Assembly (NCBI GenBank): GCA_037355855.1 | Contig: CM074765.1 | Coordinates: 2,604,001-2,668,000 of the forward strand | Direction of reading: 5' to 3' | Length of the DNA stretch: 64,000 bases | From: Pseudo-nitzschia pungens | Taxonomy: Eukaryota > Bacillariophyta > Bacillariophyceae > Bacillariales > Bacillariaceae | Position numbers and translations under genes: made by a program | In this document: positions 18,929-30,248 of the stretch, one piece after another | How the letters are laid out: every line of letters starts with the position of its first letter | How positions within the stretch are numbered: the stretch's first letter is position 1 | Notes under the pieces: model-generated | The model's input: the letters and a program-made list of their open reading frames with translations, nothing else | The model's database searches: none | What the model was told of the DNA's origin: nothing

Positions 18929-20161
18929 CTCCCCAACCGGGGCCTGAAATTGAGTAAGGTAGGCCGGTTGGTGTATCAGATGGAGGTACCTGCAGCAAGA
19001 TCAGCAAGGCCGAAAGAGAGCAACTGTGAGTTGGATAGCCATGCGGATGCAACTGCTGCTGGTTGCAACATGATTCTATTGGAAGACCAAGTTACCTCCC
19101 ACGTGGATGTTCATCCATTCTCCCCAGAATATGAACCAGTGAAGAACATTCCGATCGGGACATGCGTCACTGCTTACACAGATCCATTGGGCAAGGTTTG
19201 GTTGATCTACTTCCATGAGGCACTGTATTTCGGGGACAGGCTGCAGCACAGCTTGATTTGCCCCCAACCAAATTAGGGATTGTGGCCACAACCGTGTAGA
19301 CCAGACGCCCAGGCAGTATGATTCCACATCATCGCACTCAATCCACATTGAGCATACCACTGAGGATGGAGATGAAGAAACCCCCCGAACACTGGATATT
19401 AAGCTCCTGCTTAATGGTGTTGTTTCCTACTTCCCCTCCAGGCGCCCCACGAAACACGAGATGGAGACATGTAACCATGTAATTGCTACAAGGAATGAAC
19501 CCTGGAAGCCAAATAGTTCCAAATTCCAACAAGCAGAAGCAGCAATTGACCAATCACATCCCTATTCCCCTGATCCATCCAAGTTTGTTTCGGCTGTACA
19601 ACAGCAACAACAACAGAGCAAAGATGGTACCCCGACAAGCAACATGCCTACAGCAGGAATCGAACCTACGATTGAGACCCCTGCCCGTACGATGGAGACA
19701 GGAATGGAACCTACGATTGAGACCCCTGCTCCGACAAGCCTACAACCCCCCGAGCACAGGAACAATTTCAAACCTAACCTGTACTCCAAGAAGAAACTCA
19801 AACTGGATGAAATGCTCCCTTCCAGAGACCAGTACTATTCCAAATACAAGCTCCGACATCTTCAGAAGCTGTGTACCTCCAGAGATTTGACCCCCTGTTC
19901 CATTGCATCCGATGACCGGCTCCATACAAGACTTTCATTGATTTATGTTTCCGACAATGAAGATGATTCATTGCAGACTTGCGGGGACAAGGAAAGGGAA
20001 CCAAGCCTGACAATAAGTGCCCTTCATACACCACTGTATGAGCCTGCCTACACTGATGGACTGGATAGATTTGAACTGGATCCCAATGTTAGGGACGCAC
20101 CAGTTGCACTATCTGCAGTGTACAGGGACAAGCAAATTGCTTGGGCAGATTTGGAAGAGCC
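18929..20161 (+). pseudogene. Copia B pol, part 1 (protease to integrase linker)
   Basis: The protease core CELDSHADATAAG lies near 19027-19065, followed by the GKVWLIYFHEALYFGDRLQ region. A frameshift near 19265-19275 (CPQPN-stop, where copy A reads CPNQI) breaks the frame. The reading frame resumes at about 19461 and is open to the G2 insertion point (AWADLEEP at 20161). The linker contains tandem (I/E)E(T)PAPT-type motifs. The frame resumes at 31754 as EPIPDLETDMIQRR, matching copy A. Confidence 0.85.
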
Positions 20162-20468
20162 TGTAACACTCTAAGGTAGAAATTCGGAGTAGTATGAATA
20201 ATTGTGTGTTATTTCACTTTACGAGATGGGATTGAAATTAAAGAGAGGAAATAATGAGCGATGATGTCATCGCGATCTCCTTATATCATATCCGTCTCTG
20301 AATATAACATATATTTCGTATGTAACCTTAATCATACGATCTCTCTTTTCTGCATGCCGGTTCCTACATACTAGACATCCATGTATGGATATCTTTATAT
20401 TCGATTCCCATGTGGGATTCGGTTAATTATTGATTCGTAACATTACTAGCCTACGCTAGCATGTTACA
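20162..20468 (-). repeat. 3' LTR of outer G2 gypsy
   Basis: This reads TGTAACACTCTAAGG...GCTAGCATGTTACA on the plus strand, so TG...CA ends with the inverted repeat TGTAAC. It is the partner of 31447-31753. Confidence 0.93.
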
Positions 20469-21059
20469 TAGTGCCTCATGATTGAACGAATCCCACGATT
20501 AGGCCGTCCAGTGACCCATAGAGCAGTCTGAGTCATCTGATTGGCTAGTTCGTAGGATTGGTGGGGATCCATCCGATGATGGGTCCGATTGATTCGATTG
20601 AGTCGTCTTCTGATATGGAGTGATCTTTCGGATATTCACAGTTTCAACCACTGAAGGGGACCTTTGCAATTTTACAGTTCCATTTGGGTTAACTTGAGTG
20701 ATTGGAAAAGGGCCGATCTTCCGGGGTTGTAACTTGTCCGGATCGGGCTCTTGCATCCATACCTTATCATTGACTTGAAAGGTGTGGTTAATTCTTTTGG
20801 CATTATCTCTGAGCAGGTTCTTGTTGATCCCTTGTTGTCTGAGCTGTTGTAGGGCTAACAGATTAGAGGTCAATGGCAGATCAATCAGCATGTCGCGATT
20901 GAATACCAGGGATCCTGGAGAGGTCTGCAGAGCAGCATTGACAGCACATCTGGAGGCATGCATGCAAGTGGCAAGAGCATTGTCCATTAGCTGGCTTGCT
21001 CTGGTGTTGGCTTGTGGGGGATTAACATGGACCAGGACTCTGAGAATATCAGCAACTGT
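20469..21059 (-). pseudogene. Outer G2 pol, C-terminal end
   Basis: This is the last part of the integrase and tail: LMDNALATCMHASRCAVN, SPGSLVFNRDML, then a GPFPITQVNPNGTVKLQR (GPY/F-type) module and a Ser/Asp-rich tail ending at a stop near 20499. It is separated from the rest of pol (26862-30248) by the inner element, which cut between CERVHHTV and ADILRV, with ACTGT duplicated at 21055-21059 and 26857-26861. Confidence 0.9.
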
Positions 21060-21367
21060 TGTAACATGCTAGCGTAGGCTAGTAGTGTTACGAATTAATA
21101 ATTAACCGAATCCCACATGGGAATCGAATATAAAGATATCCATATACGGATATCCGGTATATATGAACAGGCATGCAGAAGAGAGCGATCGTACGATTAA
21201 GGTTACATACAATATATATGTTATATTCAAAGATGGATATCATATAAAGGGATCGCGATGACATCATCGCTCATTATTTTCCCTTTTTAATTTGAATCCC
21301 ATCTCGTAAAGTATAATAGCACACAATTATTCATACTACTCCGAATTTTCTACCTTAGAGTGTTACA
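21060..21367 (+). repeat. 5' LTR of inner G2 gypsy
   Basis: This runs TGTAACATGCTAGCG...CTTAGAGTGTTACA, 308 bp, the same as 26549-26856. TGTAAC/GTTACA are inverted ends. Transcription should start within it; no core promoter could be assigned with confidence. Confidence 0.95.
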
Positions 21368-21380
21368 CAGTAATTACTGT
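21367..21380 (+). promoter_or_regulatory. Palindromic presumed primer-binding region of inner G2
   Basis: The LTR/internal junction is the 14-bp perfect palindrome ACAGTAATTACTGT, followed by CCGCTT. The same sequence stands at this place in the outer G2 (31434-31447) and in both G3 copies (43341-43354, 62658-62671). No typical tRNA complement is obvious. Confidence 0.6.
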
Positions 21381-21496
21381 CCGCTTTCACGTAGGAACAG
21401 TAGTAGAATTCAGTACTGAACTCTCATCAACCTTAAAACACTGATAGCCTCAACAACAGGGGCATCTTTGTCTCTAGCAAGACAAATAAATCAACA

Positions 21497-22525
21497 ATGG
21501 CCGGCATCTATCGAGACCCTCCTGTCTCGTACAAAACCTCCTTCGACAGCTCGAAACCCAAGCTAGTAACCCTATCAACCTACGATGCCGACGACCACTC
21601 CGACAGCGTTAAAGTTCCGCTATTCACCGACAAAGGAGGATTAGAAGAATTACTTCACACCGAAGAGGCATATTTGAATGCAGCAGAAGATATAGGGGTA
21701 CCAGATAACTCCCTTATTCGATACTTTGGACGTTGCTTATGTGTCGACGCCCAGACCAAGTGGAGAACGCTCGCTCGGACCACAAGACCCAATGGGCAAC
21801 GCCTCTATCCACTCACTCGGGATGGATACACCTCTGCCTTTCGGGCCTTCATTAAACTCTACTGCAACGCCGAAGACGCCAGAGACCTAATGCACATCTA
21901 TCTACGAAGCGCAGCCTGTAAAAAGAAGGTCGAAACTTCCTGCAAAGAGCATACCGATCGGCTGATGACCATAATGAAATACACAGCCAAATTGCATGGC
22001 TTTGCCACCCAACTGGATCACCTCCAAAAGCTAACAATCCTGCTACATAGCTACCCTAACAGCTGGATCGAAGACTACATTCGAATCCATCTGGGAATCA
22101 CACAAGCGACCACACCACAATTCATTGTAGACCACATGAGCAGCCTCGATCGTCTCAGCAAGCAAAAGAATAAGAACAATGGGAGACGTCCTAACAGTTC
22201 TAATTCCAGCAACAAAAAGCGCTCTAACAACCAAAAGAGCAACCAAAATAACAAGAAGAAATCCAACCCATGTAGGATTCCAGGACACAACCACGATTGG
22301 TCCGAATGCCCGAAGAACAAGTTCTCCAAAAATTACAAGGGATCCCACAACAACAAAGGATCCAATTCTTCACACACAACTGAAACCTTTCATGCTCAAT
22401 GCCACGAGGTCGGAAGCAATGAATCCTTCCAGGCCTACATGCAAGCCGCAAGGGAATCTTACCATTCCCAACATGGCGGGCGAAATGAAAGGAGCATCGA
22501 TGGTGAACTTGTATGGCTACCATGA
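21497..22525 (+). CDS. Inner G2 gag
   Basis: This is a 342-residue gag starting ATG GCC GGC ATC TAT (MAGIYRDPPVSYKTS). Capsid-like helices fill residues 40-230. A basic, Asn/Ser/Lys-rich stretch is followed by an unusual zinc-knuckle-like motif C-x4-H-x-H-x4-C (CRIPGHNHDWSEC, near 22272-22310). The same motif is present in the outer G2 and in G3. Gag ends in UGA (22523-22525). The next codon, in the same frame, is ATG of pol, so Gag-Pol could arise by readthrough or pol by reinitiation. The protein would form virus-like particles in the cytoplasm. Confidence 0.92.
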   Translation: MAGIYRDPPVSYKTSFDSSKPKLVTLSTYDADDHSDSVKVPLFTDKGGLEELLHTEEAYLNAAEDIGVPDNSLIRYFGRCLCVDAQTKWRTLARTTRPNGQRLYPLTRDGYTSAFRAFIKLYCNAEDARDLMHIYLRSAACKKKVETSCKEHTDRLMTIMKYTAKLHGFATQLDHLQKLTILLHSYPNSWIEDYIRIHLGITQATTPQFIVDHMSSLDRLSKQKNKNNGRRPNSSNSSNKKRSNNQKSNQNNKKKSNPCRIPGHNHDWSECPKNKFSKNYKGSHNNKGSNSSHTTETFHAQCHEVGSNESFQAYMQAARESYHSQHGGRNERSIDGELVWLP

Positions 22526-25500
22526 ATGCAAAACCATTCAAACCAAAAGAGATCTAAAAATCCACCAAAAACAGCAATCACCTTGCCTCCGGCGCCACAG
22601 GCCCTGGATGCCAGTACAGCACAGCTGTCTGGGACAACGCATGGAGGAGACCTCCCGGAGAAAGAGGGGAAGGAACCTACAGGATGGAGTATTCCTGTTG
22701 AGCGCTCAGCAAAGCCTGCAACCGCAGCAACCATAAAAACAGTTCGATTCTCCGAAAAGAGCAATCCGAACATGGATCAGAATCGAACACCGAATCGATC
22801 CAAGGGTACAGAAGCAATCGAATCGAGAATGGTTCGAAATAAAACAGCAGCAACAAATAGACCACTTATGTCCCTGACAAAAAACTGGTCTACAGGTACA
22901 GCAAAAAATCTCTATTGCAACACCTTAAACTCCAAAGACTACACCAAAGGAGGTGCGCTGGAGCAAAATTATTTAAGGCTGCTGTCGGCTGCTGGAAATA
23001 CTTCAAAAAACACTTTGAAATATCCAGCAGAACAGGCATCGAACACGAATAAGAGCAACGTGGCTCCTATTCTACTAACCAACGTACAGTACATACAAGG
23101 CATACCTCTCAAAGCAAGACCACTACTCGCACTACTCGATAGTGGATCTTCCGGAACCCTAATAAATAAAAGAGCACTACCATTTGGCACACTACCAATA
23201 AGAAGCAAGCATCAAGTTCTAACGACGACAGCAAATGGAACCTTTGATACTACAGAATACATCATCATGAAGAACATCAAGCTACAAGAGTTTGGCAACT
23301 ATACTATAGACCCACAACAGGCAAGGCTCTTCCACTCCCCGAACTGCAGATATGATCTAATACTAGGCAGAGACTTACTCCATCTAGCAAACATCAATCT
23401 CCTATTCAACACCGGGGCAGTTCAATGGATGGAAAGAACCATTCCCATGAAGGACACCTCTCTATACCATGAATCTAACTACACCATGCTCATGGAAGAA
23501 CTCGAAGACGCTGAACTCTTTGCTGATGATCTAACCTTCACCAATCCATACAAGTCCAAAGTCATCTTAGACAGAGCCTACCAAGAAACAGATCCATCCA
23601 CAGTCGCACAACAACAGTCCCACATGTCCGAAACAGAGCAGCAGCAGTTCCAAGCAATACTAAACAAGTACCCCAATGTATTCAATGGAGAACTTGGAAA
23701 ATATCCACACAAGAAGATCTCTCTAAGACTGAAGCCCGGATCCAAGCCCATACACAAGAAGCCTTACCCAGTTGCATACAAACGAGAAGACCTATTCAAA
23801 AGGGAGCTCCAAAATCTTTGTAATGATGGAGTCCTCAAGCGTTGCACTGGACCGGCTGAATGGGCCTTCCCAACCTTCATAGTACCAAAGAAAGACAACC
23901 GAGTTAGATGGGTATCAGACTTCAGAGAACTCAATGAACTCCTTGAACGCAGACCATATCCTATACCAAGAATACAAGATATCATGAACAAGAGGGGCAA
24001 ATATACCCACTTCACCAAAATTGACTTGTCCATGCAATACTACTGCTTTGAACTCGATGACGCAAGCAAGAAACTTTGCACCATAGTAACTCCATATGGA
24101 TGCTATGAATATCAAAGACTACCAATGGGAGTTAAAGTCTCCCCGGACGTTGCTCAACAGCTTATGGAAGACATCTTACAAGATACAGACTGCACTGTGT
24201 ACATAGATGATATTGGCATCTGGACCAATGGATCCTTTGACCTACACATGAAAACCATCGACAAGATCCTAAACCGGCTCAACCAGAATGGACTTAAATG
24301 CAACCCACTCAAGTGTGACTGGGCTGTACAAGAAACCGACTTCCTCGGTTACTGGATGACACCTACAGCAGTCAAGCCTTGGCGCAAAAAGATTGAAGCC
24401 ATCCTACATATGGACCGGCCCAGAACTGTGACCCAAGTCAAATCCTTCCTAGGAGCAGTAGGATACTACAGGGACATGTGGCCTCGCAGGTCCCATGTCC
24501 TAGCTCCTCTCTTTGATCTTACTGGTGGCCCCAAGAAAACTCCTCAAACTGCGGCCATCAAAGGCAACCAACGCAAAGCCCCTTCAGCTTTCACTTGGGG
24601 ACCAGCTCAAGATAAAGCCTTTCAAGAAATGAAAGCAATGGTAGCAGCGGATGCGTTGAACACCTATCCAGACCTTAACAAGCCCTTTGAACTGTACACT
24701 GATGCCTCAGACCTACAGCTTGGCGCTGCTATTCTACAAGATGGTAAGCCTATAGCCTATTGGTCCAAGAAACTATCTGATGCCCAAAAGAACTACACTA
24801 CTATGGAGAAAGAACTCCTCGCAATAGTCCTGTGCTGCAAAGAATACAGGAAAATGCTACTTGGTGGTGTTATCAATGTATACACTGACCATAAGAACCT
24901 TACATTCAAAACACTCTCAGTCCAACGAGTCCTCCGGTGGAGACTATTCCTTGAAGAATTTGGCGTCAACCTCACTTATGTAGAAGGCAAGAAAAATGTT
25001 CTTGCTGATGCCTTCTCCAGACTACCCCGGATGGATCCACCTACTGAGGGGAAGAAAGCCCTTACAAAGGGCACTCTCGTGAATTTTTTGAAACTTGAAG
25101 TCCCTAAACAAGATGAAGAACTGTTTTTAGCAGAGTTCCCCAATCTATTCCAGCACTTATGCAATGACGCAGACCAGGAACTACAAGCCTGCCTGCTGAA
25201 CAATGAGTGCCTTGTCAACCTACCAAACAACCAGGATCTGGAATGCCCGGTTAACTACTCCAATATTTATCTCCATCAGCAAAAGGACCCCACTGTCAAG
25301 TTCAAGATTCAATCCAAAGCCTTCTTCTACCAAGAATTAGAAGGCAACAACATCCTATGCTATGCCAACCACTCCAATCCAGATAACTGGAGAATCTACA
25401 TACCAAGCTCTCTCACGAATGATACCATCAAATGGTATCACCTCCTGTTGGGTCATTGTGGATCCACCAGGCTTTATCAAACCATCTCAGCACGATTCTA

Positions 25501-26518
25501 TGCTGACAATTTATCCAATCTCTGCAAGACCTACATATGCCCGGACAACTGCATTAAGTACAAAAACCATCACTCCAAGTATGGCAAACTTCCTCCAAAA
25601 GAAGCCCCACTAGCGCCGTTCAATGAGGTACATGTTGACCTCATTGGCCCTTGGAAGATTACAGCTCAAGGCAAGACCTATAACTTCAAAGCCTTAACCT
25701 GCATTGATCCGGTCACCAATCTACTTGAAATCATCAGAATCAGAGACAAGTCCTCCCAGCATGTATCAGACCAATTCAAGAACTGTTGGCTCTCTAGATA
25801 CCCAAGACCAATCAGATGCGTTCATGACAATGGTGGGGAATTCCTAGGAGCTGAATTCCAGACAACACTCAAACAATATGGGATTCAGTCCACTCCTACC
25901 ACAGTGAAGAATCCACAGTCGAACGCCATCTGTGAAAGAGTCCATCATACAGTGGCTGATATCCTCAGAGTTTTGGTACATGTGAATCCCCCACAAGTTA
26001 ATACCAGAGCAAGTCAACTAATGGATAATGCCCTCGCAACCTGCATGCATGCTTCCAGATGCGCTGTCAATGCTGCCCTACAGGCCTCTCCAGGGTCCCT
26101 GGTATTCAATCGAGACATGTTGATTGATCATCTACCACTGACCTCTAATCTGTTAGCCCTACAACAGCTCAGACAACAAGGGATTAATAAGAACCTGCTC
26201 AGGGACAATGCCAAGAGAATCAATCATACCTTTCAAGTTAATGATAAGGTATGGATGCAAGAGCCCGATCCTGACAAACTACAGCCCCGGAAGACAGGAC
26301 CTTTCCCAATTACACAAGTTAACCCAAATGGAACAGTCAAACTGCAACGATCTCCGTCAGTGGTCGAAACCGTGAATATCCATAAGATAACCCCGTATCA
26401 AGAACCATCGTCGGAGCTGCAATCAGATCAATCGGAGTCTCCATTGGATGAGTCCCCTGATCTTCAGTCCAGCCAATCAAATGACTCCGATTGCTCAACG
26501 AGTCACTGGTCGGCTTAA
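22526..26518 (+). CDS. Inner G2 pol (protease, RT, RNase H, integrase)
   Basis: This is an intact 1,330-residue polyprotein in the order PR-RT-RNH-IN, the Ty3/gypsy order. Protease: LLALLDSGSSGTLI near 23130-23165. RT: WVSDFRELN near 23910, LPMGVKVSPDVAQQ, and YIDDIG at 24199-24216. RNase H: YTDASDLQLGA near 24697. Integrase: zinc finger H...LLGHCGSTRLYQT...C-x-PDNC (25435-25550) and DDE residues in VDLIGPW (25635), HDNGGEF (25823) and AICERVHH (25923). A GPFPITQVNPNG module near 26300 is followed by a Ser/Asp-rich tail. It lacks a chromodomain. The frame is shared with gag and interrupted only by the gag UGA. Confidence 0.96.
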   Translation: MQNHSNQKRSKNPPKTAITLPPAPQALDASTAQLSGTTHGGDLPEKEGKEPTGWSIPVERSAKPATAATIKTVRFSEKSNPNMDQNRTPNRSKGTEAIESRMVRNKTAATNRPLMSLTKNWSTGTAKNLYCNTLNSKDYTKGGALEQNYLRLLSAAGNTSKNTLKYPAEQASNTNKSNVAPILLTNVQYIQGIPLKARPLLALLDSGSSGTLINKRALPFGTLPIRSKHQVLTTTANGTFDTTEYIIMKNIKLQEFGNYTIDPQQARLFHSPNCRYDLILGRDLLHLANINLLFNTGAVQWMERTIPMKDTSLYHESNYTMLMEELEDAELFADDLTFTNPYKSKVILDRAYQETDPSTVAQQQSHMSETEQQQFQAILNKYPNVFNGELGKYPHKKISLRLKPGSKPIHKKPYPVAYKREDLFKRELQNLCNDGVLKRCTGPAEWAFPTFIVPKKDNRVRWVSDFRELNELLERRPYPIPRIQDIMNKRGKYTHFTKIDLSMQYYCFELDDASKKLCTIVTPYGCYEYQRLPMGVKVSPDVAQQLMEDILQDTDCTVYIDDIGIWTNGSFDLHMKTIDKILNRLNQNGLKCNPLKCDWAVQETDFLGYWMTPTAVKPWRKKIEAILHMDRPRTVTQVKSFLGAVGYYRDMWPRRSHVLAPLFDLTGGPKKTPQTAAIKGNQRKAPSAFTWGPAQDKAFQEMKAMVAADALNTYPDLNKPFELYTDASDLQLGAAILQDGKPIAYWSKKLSDAQKNYTTMEKELLAIVLCCKEYRKMLLGGVINVYTDHKNLTFKTLSVQRVLRWRLFLEEFGVNLTYVEGKKNVLADAFSRLPRMDPPTEGKKALTKGTLVNFLKLEVPKQDEELFLAEFPNLFQHLCNDADQELQACLLNNECLVNLPNNQDLECPVNYSNIYLHQQKDPTVKFKIQSKAFFYQELEGNNILCYANHSNPDNWRIYIPSSLTNDTIKWYHLLLGHCGSTRLYQTISARFYADNLSNLCKTYICPDNCIKYKNHHSKYGKLPPKEAPLAPFNEVHVDLIGPWKITAQGKTYNFKALTCIDPVTNLLEIIRIRDKSSQHVSDQFKNCWLSRYPRPIRCVHDNGGEFLGAEFQTTLKQYGIQSTPTTVKNPQSNAICERVHHTVADILRVLVHVNPPQVNTRASQLMDNALATCMHASRCAVNAALQASPGSLVFNRDMLIDHLPLTSNLLALQQLRQQGINKNLLRDNAKRINHTFQVNDKVWMQEPDPDKLQPRKTGPFPITQVNPNGTVKLQRSPSVVETVNIHKITPYQEPSSELQSDQSESPLDESPDLQSSQSNDSDCSTSHWSA

Positions 26519-26548
26519 TTGCAGGATTCGTTCAATCATGAGGCACTA

Positions 26549-26856
26549 TGTAACATGCTAGCGTAGGCTAGTAGTGTTACGAATTAATAATTAACCGAAT
26601 CCCACATGGGAATCGAATATAAAGATATCCATATACGGATATCCGGTATATATGAACAGGCATGCAGAAGAGAGCGATCGTACGATTAAGGTTACATACA
26701 ATATATATGTTATATTCAAAGATGGATATCATATAAAGGGATCGCGATGACATCATCGCTCATTATTTTCCCTTTTTAATTTGAATCCCATCTCGTAAAG
26801 TATAATAGCACACAATTATTCATACTACTCCGAATTTTCTACCTTAGAGTGTTACA
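26549..26856 (+). repeat. 3' LTR of inner G2 gypsy
   Basis: 308 bp, identical by eye to 21060-21367, followed by the ACTGT duplication (26857-26861). Confidence 0.95.
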
Positions 26857-26861
26857 ACTGT

Positions 26862-29800
26862 ATGATGGACTCGTTCGCAAATGGCATTGGACTGGGGATT
26901 CTTCACTGTGGTGGGAATGGACTGAATCCCATATTGCTTGAGAGTAGTTTGAAATTCAGCTCCTAGGAATTCACCACCATTGTCGTGAACACATCTGATT
27001 GGTCTTGGATATCTTGAGAGCCAACAGTTCTTGAATTGGTCTGATACATGCTGGGAGGACTTGTCCCTGATTCTGATAATTTCCAGGAGGTTGGTGACAG
27101 GATCAATACAGGTTAAGGCTTTGAAGTTGTAATTCTTGCCTTGGGCTGTAATTTTCCAAGGGCCTATGAGATCAACATGGACCTCATTGAATGGCGCTAG
27201 CGGGGCTTCTTTTGGAGGAAGCTTCCCATACTTGGAGTGTTGGTTCTTGTACTTGATACAGTTGTCTGGGCATATGTATGACTTGCAAAGGTTGGACAAA
27301 TTGTCGGCGTAGAATCGTGCCGAGATAGTTTGATATAGCCTGGTGGATCCACAATGACCCAACAGGAGGTGATACCATTTGATGGTATCGTTCGCGAGAG
27401 AGCTTGGTATGTAGATTCTCCAGTTGTCTGGATTGGATTGGTTGGCATAGCAGAGGATTTGGTTCCCTTCTAATTCTTGGTAGAAGAAGGCTTTGGATTG
27501 GGTCTTGAACTTGATAGTAGGATCCTTTTGCTGATGAAGATAGATATTGGAGAAGTTCACTGGGCATTCCAAGTCTTGATTGTTTGGTAGGTTGACTAGG
27601 CATTCATTGTTCAGCAAACAGGCTTGCAGTTCCTGGTCTGCGTCATTGCATAAGTGCTTGAATAAGTTGGGGAACTCTGCTAGAAACAGTTCTTCATCTT
27701 GCTTGGGGACTTCAAGTTTCAAAAAATCCACGAGAGTGCCCTTACCAAGGGGTTTCTTCCCCTCTGTAGGTGGATCCATCCGGGGGAGCCTGGAGAAGGC
27801 ATCAGCAAGAACATTCTTCTTGCCTTCAATATAGGTGAGGTTGACACCGAATTCTTCAAGGAAAAGTCTCCACCGGAGGACTCGTTGGACTGATAAGGTT
27901 CTGAAGGTAGTTCTTATGGTCAGTGTATACGTTGATGACTCCACCGAGGAGCATCTTTTGGTACTCTTTGCAACAGAGTACGATAGCTAGGAGTTCTTTT
28001 TCCATAGTAGTGTAGTTCTTCTGGGCATCGGACAGTTTCTTGGACCAATAGGCTATAGGTTTGCCATCCTGTAGTATGGCAGCACCAAGTTGGAGGTCTG
28101 AGGCATCAGTGTACAGTTCAAAGGGCTTGTTAAGGTCTGGATAGGTGTTCAGCGCGTCTGCTGCCACCATGGCTTTCATCTCTTGAAAGGCTTTATCTTG
28201 AGCAGGGCCCCAAGTGAAGGCCGAAGGAGGTTTCCTCTGTTTGCCCTTGATGGCAGCTGCTTGGGGAGTCTTTTGTTTCTTGGGACCACCGGTGATATCA
28301 AAGAGAGGAGCTAGTACATGGGATCTGCGAGGCCACATATCTCTGTAGTATCCAACTGCTCCTAGAAAGGACTTGACTTGGGTCACAGTTCTTGGTCGGT
28401 CCATATGTAGGATGGCTTCAATTTTCTTTCTCCAAGGCTTAACAGCTGTAGGCGTCATCCAATAGCCAAGGAAGTCAGTTTCTTGTACAGCCCAATCACA
28501 TTTGAGTGGGTTGCATTTGAGCCCATTTTGGTTAAGCCTGTCAAGGATTTTGTCAATGGTTTTCATATGTAGGTCAAAGGATCCATTGGTCCATACGCCA
28601 ATATCATCTATGTAGACAGTGCAGTCAGTGTCTTGGAGGATGTCTTCCATTAGTTGTTGAGCCACATCTGGAGAAACTTTGACTCCCATTGGTAGTCTTT
28701 GGTATTCATAGCAGCCATATGGGGTAACTATGGTGCAGAGTTTCTTGCTTGCGTCATCCAGTTCAAAGCAGTAGTATTGCATGGACAAGTCAATTTTGGT
28801 GAAGTGAGTGTACTTGCCTCTTTTGTTCATGATATCCTGTATTCGGGGGATTGGATAAGGACGTCTCTCAAGTAGTTCATTGAGCTCTCTGAAGTCTGAT
28901 ACCCATCTAACTCTGTTGTCTTTCTTTGGGACAATAAAGGTAGGGAATGCCCATTCAGCTGGTCCAGTGCAACGCTTGAGGACTCCATCATTACAAAGAT
29001 TCTGGAGCTCCCTTTTGAATAGGTCTTCTCGTTTGTATGCAACTGGATAAGGCTTCTTGTGTATGGGCTTGGATCCGGGCTTCAGTCTTAGAGAGATCTT
29101 CTTGTGTGGATACTTTCCAAGTTCTCCATAAAGACGTTTGGATATTTGTTTAGTATCGATTGGAACTGCTGTTGCTCTGCTTTGGACATGTGGGACTGTT
29201 GCTGTGCGACTGTGGTTGGATCTGTTTCTTGGTAGGCTCTGTCTAAGATGACTTTGGACTTGTATGGGTTGGCGAAGGAGAGATCATCAGCAAAGAGTTC
29301 AGCATCTTCCAGTTCTTCCATGAGCATGTTGTAGTTAGATTCATGGTATAGGGAGGTGTCCTTCATAGGGATGGTTCTGTCCATCCACTGAACTGCTCCT
29401 TCTTTGAATAGGAGATTGATCTTTGCTAGGTGGAGGAAGTCTCTGCCCAGTATGAGATCATATTTGCAGTTGGGGGAATGGAAGAGCCTTGCCCGTTGCC
29501 GGTCGATAGTGTAGTTGCCGAACTCTTGTAACTTGATGTTCTTCATGATGACATATTCTGTGGTATCGAAGGTTCCATTTGCTGTGGTAGTTAGAACTTG
29601 ATGCTTGCTTCTGATTGGTAGTGTGCCAAATGGTAGTGCTCTTTTATGTATTAGAGTTCCGGAGGATCCACTATCTAGTAGTGCGAGTAGTGGTCTTGCT
29701 TTAAGAGGGATGCCTTGTATGTACTGTACTGTAGTTAAGAGAATCGGAGCCACGTTGCTCTGATTCCGGGATGCCGGTTCTGCTGTATTTGCAGCAGTCG

Positions 29801-30248
29801 ACAGCAGCTTTAAATAATTTTGCTCCAGCGCACCTCCTTTGGTGTAGTCTTTGGAATTTTTGGTATTGCAATAGAGATTTTTTGCTGTACCTGTGGACCA
29901 ATTTCTTGCCAGGGACAAGAGTGGTCTATTTGTTGCTGCTGTCTTCGATGCGTCTGTACCCTTGGATCGATTCGATTGTTGTCGATTCGGATCCGTGTTC
30001 GGATTGCTTTTTGTATAGAATCGAACTGTTTTTATTGTGGTTGCTGCGTTTGCAGGCTTTGCTGAGCGCTCAACAGGAATACTCCATCCTGTAGGTTCCT
30101 TCCCCTCTGTTCCTGGGAGATCTCCTCCATGCGTCGTCCCAGACAGCAGGGCTGTGCTGGCATCCAGTTCCTGGGGAGCTGGAGGCAAGGTGATTGCTGG
30201 TTTAGTGGAAGCCGGGGGCTTCCTTTTGGGCCGGGGGCCTCTGGAGAT
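26862..30248 (-). pseudogene. Outer G2 pol, main part, with frameshifts
   Basis: Reading leftward: in-frame continuation from the gag UGA, protease LLALLDSGSSGTLIHK, then a frameshift near 29125 (NKYPNVF is followed by a shifted frame). RT then runs with LPMGVKVSPD and YIDDIGVW, followed by RNase H YTDASDLQLGA. A second frameshift near 27910 follows TDHKN. Integrase then runs (HCGSTRLYQT; VDLIGPW; HDNGGEF) to the point where the inner element inserted. Both frameshifts are absent from the inner copy, so this copy cannot make a full Pol. Confidence 0.9.

Larger units (their letters stand above)
21060..26856 (+). mobile_element. G2 gypsy, inner copy, apparently intact
   Basis: A complete 5.8 kb element with 308-bp LTRs that are identical by eye, an open gag and an open pol separated by one UGA. 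It is flanked by ACTGT duplications. It inserted in opposite orientation into the integrase gene of the outer copy of the same family. Identical LTRs imply recent transposition. This is the best candidate for an active element in the window. Confidence 0.95.
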
